DNA of 64,000 nt from Stictocephala bisonia. Lineage: Eukaryota; Arthropoda; Insecta; Hemiptera; Membracidae. Below the pieces are notes generated by a model. That model was not told the origin of the DNA. It searched no databases and worked only from the letters and a program-made list of their open reading frames with translations. How positions within the stretch are numbered: the first letter of the stretch is position 1; each line of letters begins with the position of its first letter. Positions 45,090-56,090 of this stretch are shown here, one piece after another. The DNA lies in NCBI GenBank assembly GCA_035578905.1, contig JAQJVL010000256.1:1192786-1256785 (forward strand), in the 5' to 3' direction. The position numbers were made by a program, and so were the translations under genes.

Positions 45090-45275
45090 TAAAGATTATA
45101 GCTTTATTATGAACATAGAATTTAAAACCTGACATTTCATGAAACATAATGTATCTCAACATGATTTAAGATTATTATAGACAAAATGTAAGCGTGAAAC
45201 ATTGTGAAGTAAAGTAATGTTCAACTGGACGTCAACGGGCGCTACTTGGTGGCCAAGCGGGGAAGGAGAGTCAGC

Positions 45276-45929
45276 TCAAATCAAATCAAAAATCTTTTAT
45301 TGCCATAAAACACTTTCTTGCATTAGCACAAGACAAATACAAATGTTCATATAAAAAAGATAACAGGTTCTAGCATTAATAATGTAAGGAAACACAAAGT
45401 CTACAACTGTTCTAAAATTATAGAAAATGTATCAGCTCTGTAAATTGATGGACGCTGTAAAAGGTTTTTTTCAACTAGAAACTTTTTTAATAAATGTAAT
45501 TATGGAGGGCTCTTATTTTATATCAATTGAAAGGGAATTGAAAAATTTAAATGAAGTATTATGTTGAGGTAGTTGGACATTTTATCTTGTTCGAAGTACG
45601 TGTGTGGATGATTTGGGAACAGAGTTAAACAGTTTAATGCTATTTCTTAGAAATATCAGATACTCATAAATAAAAAAACTTGGAAAAGTTAAGATCCGAT
45701 TTTCTTTAAAAACATTTTTACATGACTGAAGTCTATTCAAACCAAATATGATCATCAAAGCCTTCTTCTGCATTTTAAAAACATATTTTTTCTGAAATTT
45801 TCATGACACCAAACTGGAATGGCATAAATAAGGTGAGGGTAAAAGCAACCATGGTACAATTTCAAAAGTACAATATAATACAGTACAGTAACAATATGTA
45901 GTTGGCTATGATCTTTCAGCTTATACAGT
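45276..45929 (-). mobile_element. LINE (Jockey/CR1-type) 3' fragment
   Basis: The left end AAATCAAATCAAAAATCTTT is the complement of a LINE tail. The minus strand reads HGCFYPHLIYAIPVWCHENF, then MQKKALMIIFGLNRLQSCKN and ENRILTFPSFFIYEYLIFLR. This matches the post-catalytic tail of insect non-LTR reverse transcriptases (YS-LIYGI-WG, LQKRA-R-I). A frameshift near 45770 breaks it. Confidence 0.82.
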
Positions 45930-45949
45930 ACAATGGTTTTGGGTCGGAC

Positions 45950-46485
45950 GCAAGTAGACAACCGGTCTTTTAATAGTCAACGGAGTTAAAGGTACTGTAG
46001 TTTCAAAGTCCACTCCAGGTAGACTGGAGGCTCAGTTCAATACTGCTGTACATGAATGGGTAGATGGGTTGGTCAATACCATCGTAAGTAGACAACCGGT
46101 CTTTTAATAGTCAACGGAGTTAAAGGTACTGTAGTTACAAAGTCAACTCCAGGTAGACTGTAGGCTCAGTTCAATACTGCTGTACATGAATGGGTAGATG
46201 GGTTGGTCAATACCATCGTAAGTAGACAACCGGTCTTTTAATAGTCAACGGAGTTAAAGGTACTGTAGTTACAAAGTCAACTCCAGGTAGACTGTAGGCT
46301 CAGTTCAATACTGCTGTACATGAATGGGTAGATGGGTTGGTCAATACCATCGTAAGTAGACAACCGGTCTTTTAATAGTCAACGGAGTTAAAGGTACTGT
46401 AGTTACAAAGTCAACTCCAGGTAGACTGTAGGCTCAGTTCAATACTGCTGTACATGAATGGGTAGATGGGTTGGTCAATACCATC
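45950..46485 (+). repeat. 134-bp tandem repeat, 4 copies
   Basis: Unit starts at 45950, 46084, 46218 and 46352, each beginning around AAGTAGACAACCGGTCTTTT. Copies 2-4 are essentially identical; copy 1 differs (GTTTCAAAGTCCACTCC) and is closer to the single copy at 56.95 kb, so the array grew from copy 1. Confidence 0.95.
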
Positions 46486-46528
46486 GTAAGCATAAGGGTA
46501 GGTGGGTGGGTCAGTGCCACCTGAAGTG

Positions 46529-46530
<2 letters not shown>

Positions 46531-46584
<54 letters not shown>
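46531..46584. repeat. (AT)n microsatellite
   Basis: About 26 units, directly next to a LINE 3' end. Confidence 0.97.
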
Positions 46585-46585
<1 letters not shown>

Positions 46586-46587
<2 letters not shown>

Positions 46588-47300
46588 AGAAGTCAGAAAT
46601 CCTTTATTCATAGATATTTTTAAAATACAAAATTACATGCACCATCCCTATTTTGTCAATAATTGAGAAAAGTGGGCTGTAACTGTCTCTAACTTAATAG
46701 ACTTAGGGTCAAGAGTCAAATAATCTTTATTTTCGACAGTATACAAACTGCATAATAGCGTCATACTTAGCTACTTTAATAGTCTATTACAATATTAACT
46801 ATGTCTAATACATTAAAAACTTAAAGCATTATAAGTCCGCCTGGGAACGAAAGATATTCCCCAACACTGGGCATCTAAACACCAACAGCTCTCTCAGACG
46901 CTTTTTAAATACATTCAATGTACTCTCTGTTTTTATTTTTTTCTGGTAGAGAGTTATAAAATCTGACCCCATTATACTGAAGGTGTTTCTTGAAAAAGGT
47001 TGTTTTGTGGGGTGGAATGGGAATACTGTTTTCTCTTAAGTTACAATTATGATTTCGGAATCCAGAATCAAAAAGTATATAATTCTTGCGCACAAACGGT
47101 TCAGAATTGAAAATATAAAGAGCTGGGAAAGTTAAAATGTTGTTGTTCTTAAAAATTGTCCGGCAGGAAAACCTTTTTGGCTTATTGAAAACAGCTCGAA
47201 TAGCTCTCTTTTGAAGTTTAAGATTTTGATTTTTAAAGATGATGTTTAAAGACAAGATTTGATTTTCCCCCGTCATAACCCCAAATGCTTAGCTTCCCGC
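46586..47300 (-). mobile_element. LINE fragment(s) with reverse-transcriptase tail
   Basis: Tail-like TCAGAAATCCTTTATTCATA at 46590 and TCAAATAATCTTTATTTTCG at 46716 suggest two stacked LINE ends. From 47276 down to 46905 the minus strand reads KLQKRAIRAVFNKPKRFSCR, NNILTFPALYIFNSEPFVRK, and NGVRFYNSLPEKNKNREYIE: the C-terminal tail of a Jockey/CR1-type reverse transcriptase, open for 123 codons. Upstream (47290-47512) degenerate text, perhaps RT thumb, follows. Confidence 0.85.
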
Positions 47301-47636
47301 CTTACGAATACAAAACTAAATAGAATCTTCTTTCCACTTGTCATACATATTTCTTGACATATTCTATGGAGTTTTTGACTATTTGTACTCTTTACCAATT
47401 GGCATTTCATCAGTGTTTTTATTTTTAACATAAATGCAGTCAACCACATAGAATACCAATCACAGTTACAGTTAGAGCTCCATGTGTACAATCTTGTTAC
47501 TAAGCAAGACAATGAAATGCCTCAACTCTTTACGTGTACCCAACACCGACAGTAGGGCCTACGTTCAACGTGGGTTCTTACATTATTCTCTAGATACAGA
47601 CACAACTTATTTATTATTAACAGTGCGTATTTTAAG

Positions 47637-48265
47637 GAGGCCGTTTCCCAAACTGAAAAGCCACCGATGGAAAGTCTACAGCGCTAGACAGTCCTATACA
47701 GTAGTAAAGCAATTTTACCGTCAGTGGGCCAAAACACGCTTTTATATTTCAACTGTACGGTTCGTGTTTGTTATAGTAATGAGCTATTGGGAAACCTCTA
47801 TGATTATTAAAGATCCATTCTAGTTGTCAATTAGTTGATATTATGAGTTTTTTAATTTATAATCATAAGGAATGTAATTTACAGTTTTACATATAAAACC
47901 GTGAAAAAAGTAAAAAATACTATATTTTTATAAAAACCATATTATGGTCCTCTATAAGAATTCTTCACCTATAGCCTACATGGTGTCCCAAAAGTAAAGT
48001 GCCAAACTTCGGGAAATGATTATATAGGTCAAATTAAATAGAAAATCAAGAATAATTTCTTTTCCAAAAACTGGTAATTTGTTTATTTGTTTGTATATTA
48101 GAAAAACATTATTTTGGATTTTCTCTTTATTTTGACCTATATAACCATTTCCCGAAGGGACTCCCTGTATAATAACAAGTGTTACGATACGATCATTATT
48201 ACGGACTGAATCTTTGAAATAGAAACCCATATTTTGACGTTTTTTGTGGAGAAAAACGGCCCCCA
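47637..48265 (-). repeat. family B foldback arm with nested MITE
   Basis: AGGCCGTTTCCCAAACTG, ACTGTACGGTTCGTGTTTGT, TATGAGTTTTTTAATTTATA and CGATCATTATTACGGACTGA match the left arm of 33738-36825. The partner arm is absent. Interrupted at 47977-48169. Confidence 0.72.
47977..48169. mobile_element. small MITE (TIR around GTGTCCC/GGGACTCC)
   Basis: TACATGGTGTCCCAAAAGTA at left, and AACCATTTCCCGAAGGGACT then CCCTGTA at right. The inner ATTATATAGGTCAAA is inverted as TTTGACCTATATAA. Likely TA-type insertion. Non-coding, 193 bp. Confidence 0.75.
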
Positions 48266-48267
48266 AG

Positions 48268-48570
48268 GCGTATATGAATGATTACGTGAGTGTACGATCA
48301 GTGTGATTGCCCTGTGTAGTCTGGTTACTAACTGAGTTCGACTTATGCTCAGCGAGGGTCATTTATTAACAGTCCAATAGCCATGCAACTAAGGGAACAG
48401 ATTTACATAGAATCCAAACCACGTAGGATTGGTATAATTTTTAACTAATTTACACGCCTGCTACTCAGCTCTCTCCCATACTCAACACCTGGATACTGAC
48501 TACCACCCAACATGGACACTACACACTTCTTTAAAAGTGTCCACCGATAACAATCATTGAGCGGTCACCA
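48268..48570 (-). repeat. SINE-like repeat, reverse copy
   Basis: Shares GAATCCAAACCACGTAGGAT, CTCAACACCTGGATACTGAC and CACCCAACATGGACACTAC with 27085-27400 and 51870-52225. Confidence 0.72.
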
Positions 48571-49704
48571 TGGCTTTGAGTGACAGAACAACAAATCAAT
48601 GGTTGTTCTATCACTCGATGAATCTACGTTTTATGTCCACCGAACAGAAGGTATATAACTTCACAAAACACCATCATTCCGGTGAAACGTGTGTTTCCAC
48701 AATAGGAAAAAACCTTGTGGTTTATATAATATTTAGTATAACTCCAAAGAGGATATTATTTCTGCCCAGTTTTCATATTACTCTATGGCCTCTTCGTGCT
48801 ACCGGGTACTACGGCTCCCGCTGCTAAGGCCTGACCGTGATTAACCGAGGCACTCAACCCCAAGGCCCCTAGATGGATTGCAGCCTCGAACCCTATGCTA
48901 ATAGCTCTCTACATTAGCCTATTTATATAAATTGTCCGTAAGAGCGCGCTGGTAAGCACCAGTCACTTCCGTGCCTCATTAGACTCGGTTACTCGCCCGG
49001 AATATTAATATTAAGGGTTTTAGTGGCTAAAAGACACGCCTAATATTAAGGGTAGCTTTCGAGTGGTTTTAACAACTGCTTATAAGATCAATAACGTGTT
49101 TTAGTGTACTATATCAAAAGCTAACAAAGAAAATAAGTAAATTATGATGAAATGGAACAAGTTGATTAGAGCTTTAAATAACTTGCCTACAATTTTGTAA
49201 AGTACAGTAATTCCAATTTTAGGGTTATAAAAATGTTGGAATTACTGTACTGATGTTTTTATAATAAAAATCACGAATTTGTTACTCGATAATTAAGTGG
49301 GGAAAATGTAATATCAATCATCCCTAATATTTTAGAAGTGTGTCTAAAACGAACGAAAATCCACGTCCTCCGTTTTAATTTTTTTTTTTTATTTACATTT
49401 TATCATCCTTCGTGTCTATTTTTTCACTTCCTTTTATAGGTTATGCTTTTCTTTTGGATATTTTTTTATATTATGTTTTCTTTAAAAAAAATTATATGTT
49501 CATGTTGGTTTAACTTTTAAAAAAGAACATTTCCATTTTTATGGCTTTACAGCATTATAAGATATGACAGTAATATTAGCAACTTGTGATAAACTAGAAT
49601 AGAACAAATATTGGAGAAATAGGAAATAGAAGGGAGTAATTGAACGTTAGTTGGTTTTCAACAGAATAAGCAGAAAAAACTTGAAAAGAAGTCGATCCAA
49701 CCCT
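48571..49704. other. no gene recognised
   Basis: 48790-48890 is GC-richer with GCCTCGAACCC, possibly a degraded pol III-type B box. 49195-49255 is a palindrome (AAGTACAGTAATTCCAA with TTGGAATTACTGTACTG). The rest is AT-rich. Confidence 0.4.
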
Positions 49705-49849
49705 GGGCAGAGAACTTTCACTGCGAAAAAAATTCCATACCAAAAAGTATCATGTTTTCCAAATCGCCAAGTCTTCGCTGGGAAGTCGACAGCTATATAG
49801 TAGACCCAATTTTACCGTCAGCGGGCTAAACATGCTGTTCTATTTCAAC

Positions 49850-50122
49850 AGAAGAAGGAAAGAGAGGTCGCATCCAATAGTGTACTAAATTTGTGTCGAG
49901 TAATTAATCATCCAGTTTGCTTGCGATGTCAAGCCCAGAACCAGTTATTCTTTGGTCCCTGGCCAACACCTTGTCAGTTCATCCTTTATTCCTACCAAAT
50001 CTTTAAGGATAAACGAAGTACTTATTATTCCTGATTATATTAGTTGTAATCTATGTATAAATGCCACTGTAGCGTTTGCAGCGGCCTTAAGAAAGCGACA
50101 TCTGTATATTTTTTCTCTGTGA
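49850..50122 (+). mobile_element. AGAAGAAA-type MITE, copy 3
   Basis: Left AGAAGAAGGAAAGAGAGGTC and GCATCCAATAGTG; right TTAAGAAAGCGACATCTG and TTTTTTCTCTGTG. Inserted in the family B foldback arm right after CTATTTCAAC. Confidence 0.78.
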
Positions 50123-50623
50123 CCCAACAAATCCCGTCAAACAGGAATACTGAAAGCATTTTAATGGAATATGACAATTTCTTCTCGTGTAGTATGGCAT
50201 TACTATAACAAATATTCAATTTAAATTTTTAACAGCAATGCGAAAACTAAAATAATAATAAGAAAATTATTTTACTTCGTGAATTTGTTACATATTATAA
50301 TGTCGTTCTTGTTCTATACTGCACGCTTTATAATCTACGGTGAAACAAATATTGAATTAAATGAAGGGATCCGTTTCGCACCTCGAATACGCCCAAAACA
50401 TATGGGTTTCTATTTCAACGAGTTGGTTCGTAATAATGATCGTATCGTAACACTTGAAGTGATATTTGATATGAAAAGAACCATACTGATTGGTTTATGT
50501 AGAGAAATAATTGTTTAAATAATGTTTCCACTGTTAAATATCCACGTTAAAGTTTAGACTTATTTTGAATCAAAAACTCATAATGTCAATTTATGGTCCA
50601 CTAGATTGGACCTTTAATAATAA

Positions 50624-51261
50624 ATAGTTTTTTTAATTAGCATAATACGCAGTACAATGTCGGTACATATGCAGTACAAGAAAACGTCACACAATAACAA
50701 TTTATTATAATATAAGCACAAAATGCACAAATATATTACAATACAAGTTCAAATTGCACAAATATTATGGTGATCGATTTCGTTGAACCACGCTCACCTT
50801 CCTCAGACCAGAGGGATCCACAAAATAAATCGATCACCACAATATTTGTGCATTTTGTGCTTATATTGTAATACATTTGTATCGTGTGACGTTTACTTGT
50901 ACGTATATTTCACCTTATCTTAGAGCAACCAAATCTGAACGAGAGAAAACCAGAACACAACCAGCCAGGCTTTAAGCATCCCCTCTTCCAACAAAAATAT
51001 TCAGATTTATTTAAATTTCATGTTCGTCTGTCAGTATGTGTGTTCTGTGTGTAGTTTTTTAATTAGCATAAAAAAATAGTTTTTTGTGCTTTTCAATCAG
51101 ACCAGGCCCATGATTCTTCTTTTGTGAATCCCTCTGGTCTGAGGAAGATGAGCGAGGTTCACCCAAATCGATCACCATAATATTTGTGCATTTTGTACTT
51201 GTATTGTAATATATTTGCACTTATATTATAATAAATTTGTGTTCTGTGACGTTTACTTGTA
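50624..51261. mobile_element. foldback element with AGTACAAG arms (family C), inserted in family B
   Basis: The left arm starts AGTACAAGAAAACGTCACAC (50673) and runs through TTATGGTGATCGATTTCGTT and CTTCCTCAGACCAGAGGGA. An inverted copy follows at once (50820-50925), and a further inverted copy at 51115-51263 (CCCTCTGGTCTGAGGAAG ... GACGTTTACTTGTACT). CTTTAATAATAA occurs on both sides (50612-50623 and 51262-51273), a probable 12-bp target duplication within the host foldback. Confidence 0.75.
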
Positions 51262-51466
51262 CTTTAATAATAATGCAGTGTTCATTATAACTCATTATAA
51301 TGATAAACACGAACCGTACAGTTGAAATAGATCATCGAGTTTTGGCCCGCAGACGGTCACATTGGGTCTACTATAGAGGTGTCGACTTCCCAGCGAAGAC
51401 TTGGCGATTAGGAACACATGATACATTTTGGTATGGCATTTTTTTCGCAGTGAAAGTTCTCTGTCC

Positions 51467-51770
51467 CGTGTCCGGCAGCGGTGAATGTCGCCCGGCGAGC
51501 GAAGCGAGTCTTGCGAAACCCAGCGGCAACGGACGGTCGCCTCGATTATTTTTCAATTAGGCCCCGGCTCATGACAATGATGTATTCATGTAAGTGGAAC
51601 AATTATCCTGGTGTAAAACACTTACACGGACGTCGGCGATAAAAAATGGTTTGGTAATCGACCGGGAGGTAATTGAAACGGGAGAAGTCTGTAATCATGC
51701 GACCCGCCGGCCCCCTAGGGCCTCCTCTGAGCCGCGCCGCCCGGCCCCTAGCCTGATGTGTCTATTTGGC
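51467..51770. other. CpG-rich patch, possible promoter or exon
   Basis: Strong contrast with surrounding AT-rich DNA: CCGGCAGCGG, CGCCCGGCGAGCGAAGCGAG, CGACCCGCCGGCCCCCTAGG, GCCGCGCCGCCCGGCCCC. No convincing reading frame; could be a 5' exon or promoter of an unseen gene, or a TE end. Confidence 0.4.
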
Positions 51771-51869
51771 ACATTGGGGTTGACGATGACACTAGTATTG
51801 ATTATAAGTTACAATCACAATCACAAGTGTGCTTTATTACTATTTATAAATATTTTAATTCATTATTCG

Positions 51870-52225
51870 TCGCCGAATAATAATGAGCGAATATCAGGAG
51901 CGATAGAGTATGATTATTGTAGTCATTGTTACTAACTCTAGTTAACTGTTCCTTATAATAAATAATCATATATAACCAAGGGAAACATTCAGCCTAAAGT
52001 GGAATCCAAACCACTTAGTATTACTCTGATTGTCAGCAAAGTAACTAGCCAAATACTCAGTTCTCTTGCCTACACAACATCCGGACTCTGACTACGACCT
52101 AACATGGACACCCCAGATTTCTCTAGTAGTGTCCAAGTCGATGACAACCATGAGTGGACGCCGTGTTGGTATTAAGAGAATCGACTACAGAAACCCCCAA
52201 GTAGCTGGGTTACAATACTGCTCAT
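51870..52225 (-). repeat. SINE-like repeat, longest reverse copy
   Basis: From the tail side (CGCCGAATAATAATGAGCGA) to the head (CCCCCAAGTAGCTGGGTTAC). The head is the complement of the 10014 start, so this copy shows the full family length of about 355 bp. CTACACAACATCCGGACTCT is shared with 27085-27400. Confidence 0.78.
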
Positions 52226-52608
52226 CTAGTGCCGACTAGAATAGAAAATAAGCTACTGCAAAATTAGTAACACATGAATGGCAATAATGCTTAGAGTGAA
52301 TTATAATAATAATATATTTTCCTTCGGAAACACTTCCATTCTATATAATATTTTAACATAGAAAATAGTAAACAAAACATTTGACTAATCATTAGCAAAC
52401 ATTCAAGACTGTCCTCCAACTTAAAACTAAATGTCACAGGAAAAGTGGCCCCTAGAATAAAAAGATCCGTTTAGAGGTTCAATTGCAAATAAATACAAAC
52501 AAAGAATAGAGTTCTGGAGCTTTGAGTTCTTTTTCTTCTTTTTGTTTTCTTTCCACCCCAGTAGCATGTTTTATATTCTGTGCTACAACTACAAACATGG
52601 TGTGATCC
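52226..52608. other. no gene; part of an older tRNA-headed repeat
   Basis: AT-rich DNA ending in TGTGATCC, the left target copy of the hAT element. Confidence 0.35.
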
Positions 52609-52974
52609 TAAGGTTATCATACGTCCTCTTTTCCCCTGACATGTCATGTGAAAACGTCCGGGTGGATTTTTTAGAAACCCCGGATTTGTCCGGGATTTTT
52701 ACGATCGACAAATAGATATTGGTAATTACGCATTATTTCGATTCATAATTGAACTTTAAGTTGATATTTAAGTCTTCAGAGTAGTTTGTTGTGCAGCCGT
52801 CACTTTATCGGCCAAACGAAACTTCATTATTTATTCAAAAGCATGATTTTTATTTCTAACTTTATAATATCAGTTGGTAGGATATGTAACTTTTTTATCG
52901 AGTACAGCTGAGTTCTAGAGAGATGTATGCGTTATATCATATAACGCAAATGTTATATGAGAAAACAATCAGAT

Positions 52975-53263
52975 TGTGCATAGTTATTAGTTTTCTTTGC
53001 TTTTGCTTAGAAAATGGTTTGATATTCGTGCATATTCAGACCTATTAAAACTTGTTGAGTCTTTTTACTGTATACCAAGCCATAATGCTTGTGTTGAGTG
53101 GGCATTTTCACTTATTAATAGCCAATGGATAAAAGAAAGAAAAAGAAACAGACTGAGTGTTGACACAGTCAAGAGCATAATTTTTGTGCAGTACAATTAT
53201 TATTGTAAAGAGTTCTCTTGCTATGATTTTTATGGCTACATAAAAAAAAAAAAAAACTTTTAA
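52975..53263 (+). pseudogene. hAT transposase C-terminal dimerisation fragment
   Basis: The reading DLLKLVESFYCIPSHNACVE continues WAFSLINSQWIKERKRNRLS and VDTVKSIIFVQYNYYCKEF. This is the hAT C-terminal dimerisation block (usual form ...SIPGSNAYVERVFSLMN..WTDERNR), with the conserved Glu kept but Arg changed to Trp after it. Everything upstream is deleted. Confidence 0.82.
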
Positions 53264-53369
53264 AGGTTCCTCAGACTAATATTCTTGGTATGATAACTTA
53301 CAAACGTTGGGTGTAGGAAGTATCAACAATACTTTAGAAATAAGAAAATATTTTGTCTCAGATGATGAA

Positions 53370-54035
53370 CTTTATTAATGCCAGCGCAGATATTATGTGT
53401 ACCCGAGTTTGAAGGTTGTTTTCTAACAAACTAAGAGGCCTACAACAAATCCAACCATACCGATGTTGTCCTCGTTTAATTGTACGTTATGACATATGAA
53501 TTTTCAAATTTTACAATAAGTTTTAATAATGTTTATCCAAGTTGGAACAAAAATTACCGGAATTTTAGTTCCCACTGTACATCAAATTTACACCATTATT
53601 ACTAAACAACCCGTTTTCGTATCACATTTATATTTTAATGCGTAGTTGATATGAATGTTTGTTATAAATTTTTTAATTTCAATTTTTCGAGAGAGAAAGT
53701 TCTTATTGATTCTCTGAAACATTGTTTTCTTGGCTTCTTCGGGTCGCAAAATTAAATACTTGGTCTTTTTGTTATCCTTATGACATGTACAGGTATGATA
53801 CATTACTTTCAAATGTGTAAGTAAATGCTGTGATTTAAAATTCCGGTACTTATTTGTTCCAACTTGGATAAAAATTATTAAAACTTATTGAAAATTTTGA
53901 AAACCATATGTCATAACGGACAATTAAACGAGGACAACATTGGTATTGTTGAACTTTTCATAAGCCTCTTAGTTTCTTAGAAAACAACTGTCAAACTCGG
54001 GTGCACATAATTTCTGCACCGGAAGTAGGCCTTGC
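53370..54035. mobile_element. foldback element, family A, nested in the hAT element
   Basis: Left arm GCGCAGATATTATGTGTACC, CGAGTTTGAAGGTTG and TTTATCCAAGTTGGAACAAA; right arm TTGTTCCAACTTGGATAAAA, CAACTGTCAAACTCGGGTG and CACATAATTTCTGC. Arms of about 210 bp; same family as 32395-33245. Confidence 0.85.
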
Positions 54036-54285
54036 TGTTTTTGTGCAACATAGCTTAGCTGTTTAGGTTTTGTTCTTTGTTGTTTCTTTCTTAAATTATT
54101 TTTTTAGTTCCAATGGAAGGCCATTTGATTTTATTTTGATATTTGGAATTTTTTTTATGTTTGCTTAATACCCATCTTTCATAATTAACCAATATTGTGG
54201 GGGAATGGGTGTATCTGCGATCAGTCTACGGTAGGGTGGGTGTCCTCTTTTTCAACCCAGACAATATGGTAACCCTATGTGATCC

Positions 54286-54385
54286 CCTCTAGCAAATTGT
54301 TAAATGGACATCCTGGGATTTGAACACGTGAACTGGTATTGAAGGAAGAATTGTGGTAACCATGCTCTAGACCTAACATTTACAG
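54286..54385 (-). repeat. tRNA-like SINE head
   Basis: The minus strand shows TAGAGCATGGTTACC (A-box-like) and GTGTTCAAATCCCAGG (B box). The hAT element inserted in its 3' side. Diverged; a tRNA pseudogene is the alternative. Confidence 0.5.
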
Positions 54386-54604
54386 TATCATCAACTGTGT
54401 GATATTACAAACTTATGCTGACTTAAATTAAAAACTTACATTTGTACTGGGTAAAATTATCTTCATCCAAAATTTTAAACAAATTTGTATTTACAATTTA
54501 TTCGAAATTGAACAATAAGTAGATGGTCATATTCTGATCTATTTTCAATAAATATTCTATCTGCGATATCTAACTGAAACGTTAAACCTAATAAACAAAC
54601 AATA
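54386..54604. other. no feature recognised
   Basis: AT-rich spacer. Confidence 0.4.
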
Positions 54605-55100
54605 CACAGAGAAAAAAGAAACAGAGGTCGATTTCCGATAGCCGCAGCGAACAACTCAGTGGCATTTATATATAAGTTAACTAATGTACATCTTTATAAG
54701 TTTATCCTTGAGGATTTGGGAGGAATAAGGGAGTGACTGACAATGTGCTGGCCCTCATGGAATGGCAAGCTGGAGAAATAACTACTCGTCACCACAGAGA
54801 AGAAAGAAACAGAGGTCGCATCCAATAGTGCGCTGAATATGTGTCGAGTAGTTGTTTTTAACATTGCCAGGTGGAAGAGCTTGAGCCTTGTCAGTCCCTC
54901 CCTTATTACTCCTAAATACTCAAGGATAAACGTATTAATTATTACTTTAGATGTGTAAAGATGTACATTAAAGTTATAATATGTATATAACTACTAATGA
55001 GGCGTTCGCTGTGGCAGTAAGAAAGGACTTCTGTATCTTTTCTCGATGTCGACACACATTCAGTGCATTATGGGATTTGACTTCTGTTTCTTTCTTCCAT
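54605..55100 (-). mobile_element. AGAAGAAA-type MITE (copy 4) with a sister copy (copy 5) inserted in it
   Basis: Copy 4 runs 54605-54792 (CACAGAGAAAAAAGAAACAG ...) and resumes at 55048-55100 (TCGACACACATTCAGTGCAT ... GTTTCTTTCTT). Copy 5 occupies about 54793-55047, in the opposite orientation. TCGTCAC and TCGACAC on either side look like a slightly diverged target duplication. Confidence 0.8.
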
Positions 55101-55631
55101 ATGTATAATATAAAAGTAGACGATAATAGCAGTAAGTGAGAACGGTTTTAGTCAAATCAGAATTGTTCTTTCCACTTTTCAAACAATCCGATATGACGTA
55201 AACGCGTTATGAAATCCGAATTTAAGACGAGAAAAAATGAACTGTCACACTGATACAAGTAAACGATCGCCAAGACGGTTCCGCCAAGTCACCGGAGGAG
55301 ATGCAGGGGGATTACATTGCACTCATGTATGTTTTATGGGCAGAGTTAACGCAAACTGAATCCGACCTAATGTGATTTGGTCAGATCTGAGCTGGATGCC
55401 CCAGAGGCCGGGAGTAACTTGGACTGACGGCCGTGAAGGATCTCTAACTCGGTCTGACGTTCCTAAACCATCCGACTGGCTCTCAGTGACAGCCGTCCGC
55501 TACCGAACCGCTACCTGCTCTCTGCCTGAGAAATTGTTCTGAGTATGAAAACAGTTTCAAGAACATAATTGGATATTTTTATTTTCATGTTATAAACAGC
55601 CTTCTTACAAGCATCAATTCAATGGGAGCTT
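55101..55631. other. unexplained, with a GC-richer patch
   Basis: 55255-55540 is GC-balanced and partly open on the + strand (WSDLSWMPQRPGVTWTDGRE, then SDVPKPSDWLSVTAV). No family recognised and no clean splice sites. Confidence 0.3.
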
Positions 55632-56090
55632 TAAGGGCCTGCAGAGGCTGTCGGAGGATGTCAGCCATATTGGTTTTAATCCCATAAGAACAATGTTATT
55701 TTTTAACCGGACATACAATCACGCGTATCCAAACTAAGTTATTTTTAAAGGGATATTTTCCAAACAAATTGGATTTTATAAAGAATGAAATTGCACGTTG
55801 GAATTGCTTTGCCAATTTCTAATTAGTTTCACAGACAAAAATATAAACAATATTAAGTTTGAAGTTTGTATTTTCACTTACTTTTCAAAACTAAGCGTAT
55901 GTATTCAAATTATAAAAAGCAAACCCAATGTGAAATATGATAACGTTTAAAATGACAACTCATACACAACTTTTGGTCAATAAATAACGAAAAAATATGG
56001 ATTCGAAAATAACATTGTTCTTATGGGATTAAAACCAACATGGCCAACAGTCTCTGCAGACTCTTAAGAGGCCTCTAAACCCCCGCGCTG
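55632..56090. mobile_element. MITE/foldback with about 70-bp arms
   Basis: Left GGCCTGCAGAGGCTGTCGG and TTTTAATCCCATAAGAACAA are mirrored at 55999-56080 by TTGTTCTTATGGGATTAAAA and CAGTCTCTGCAGACTC. The interior is AT-rich and non-coding. Confidence 0.8.

Larger units (their letters stand above)
45090..46486 (+). repeat. dispersed repeat C, split by a LINE fragment and partly tandem-amplified
   Basis: 45090-45275 (GTAAAGTAATGTTCAACTGG, GGGGAAGGAGAGTCAGCTC) matches 56820-56890. The continuation at 45930 (ACAATGGTTTTGGGTCGGAC) matches 56913 onward. Between them lies a LINE fragment. The distal part has become a 134-bp tandem array. Confidence 0.7.
49705..51466. mobile_element. foldback element, family B (1.76 kb), with two nested insertions
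   Basis: Left GGGCAGAGAACTTTCACTGC, GAAAAAAATTCCATACC and GGGAAGTCGAC are mirrored at right by GTCGACTTCCCAGCG, GGTATGGCATTTTTTTCGCA and GTGAAAGTTCTCTG. The inner arm GGTCCACTAGATTGGACC and GTTCGTAATAATGATCG match the 35.9-36.8 kb arm. Nested: AGAAGAAA MITE 49850-50122 and foldback 50624-51261. Confidence 0.75.
52609..54277 (+). mobile_element. deleted hAT element with 8-bp target duplication
   Basis: Left end TAAGGTTATCATACGTCCTC and right end GACAATATGGTAACCCTA are imperfect inverted repeats of an AGGGTTACCATA type. TGTGATCC is duplicated at 52601-52608 and 54278-54285. Only a C-terminal transposase fragment remains, and a family A foldback (53370-54035) is nested inside. Confidence 0.88.

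Noticed and set aside
48570..48827. 85-codon plus-strand ORF
   Set aside because: Starts inside a SINE-like repeat and shows no family resemblance.
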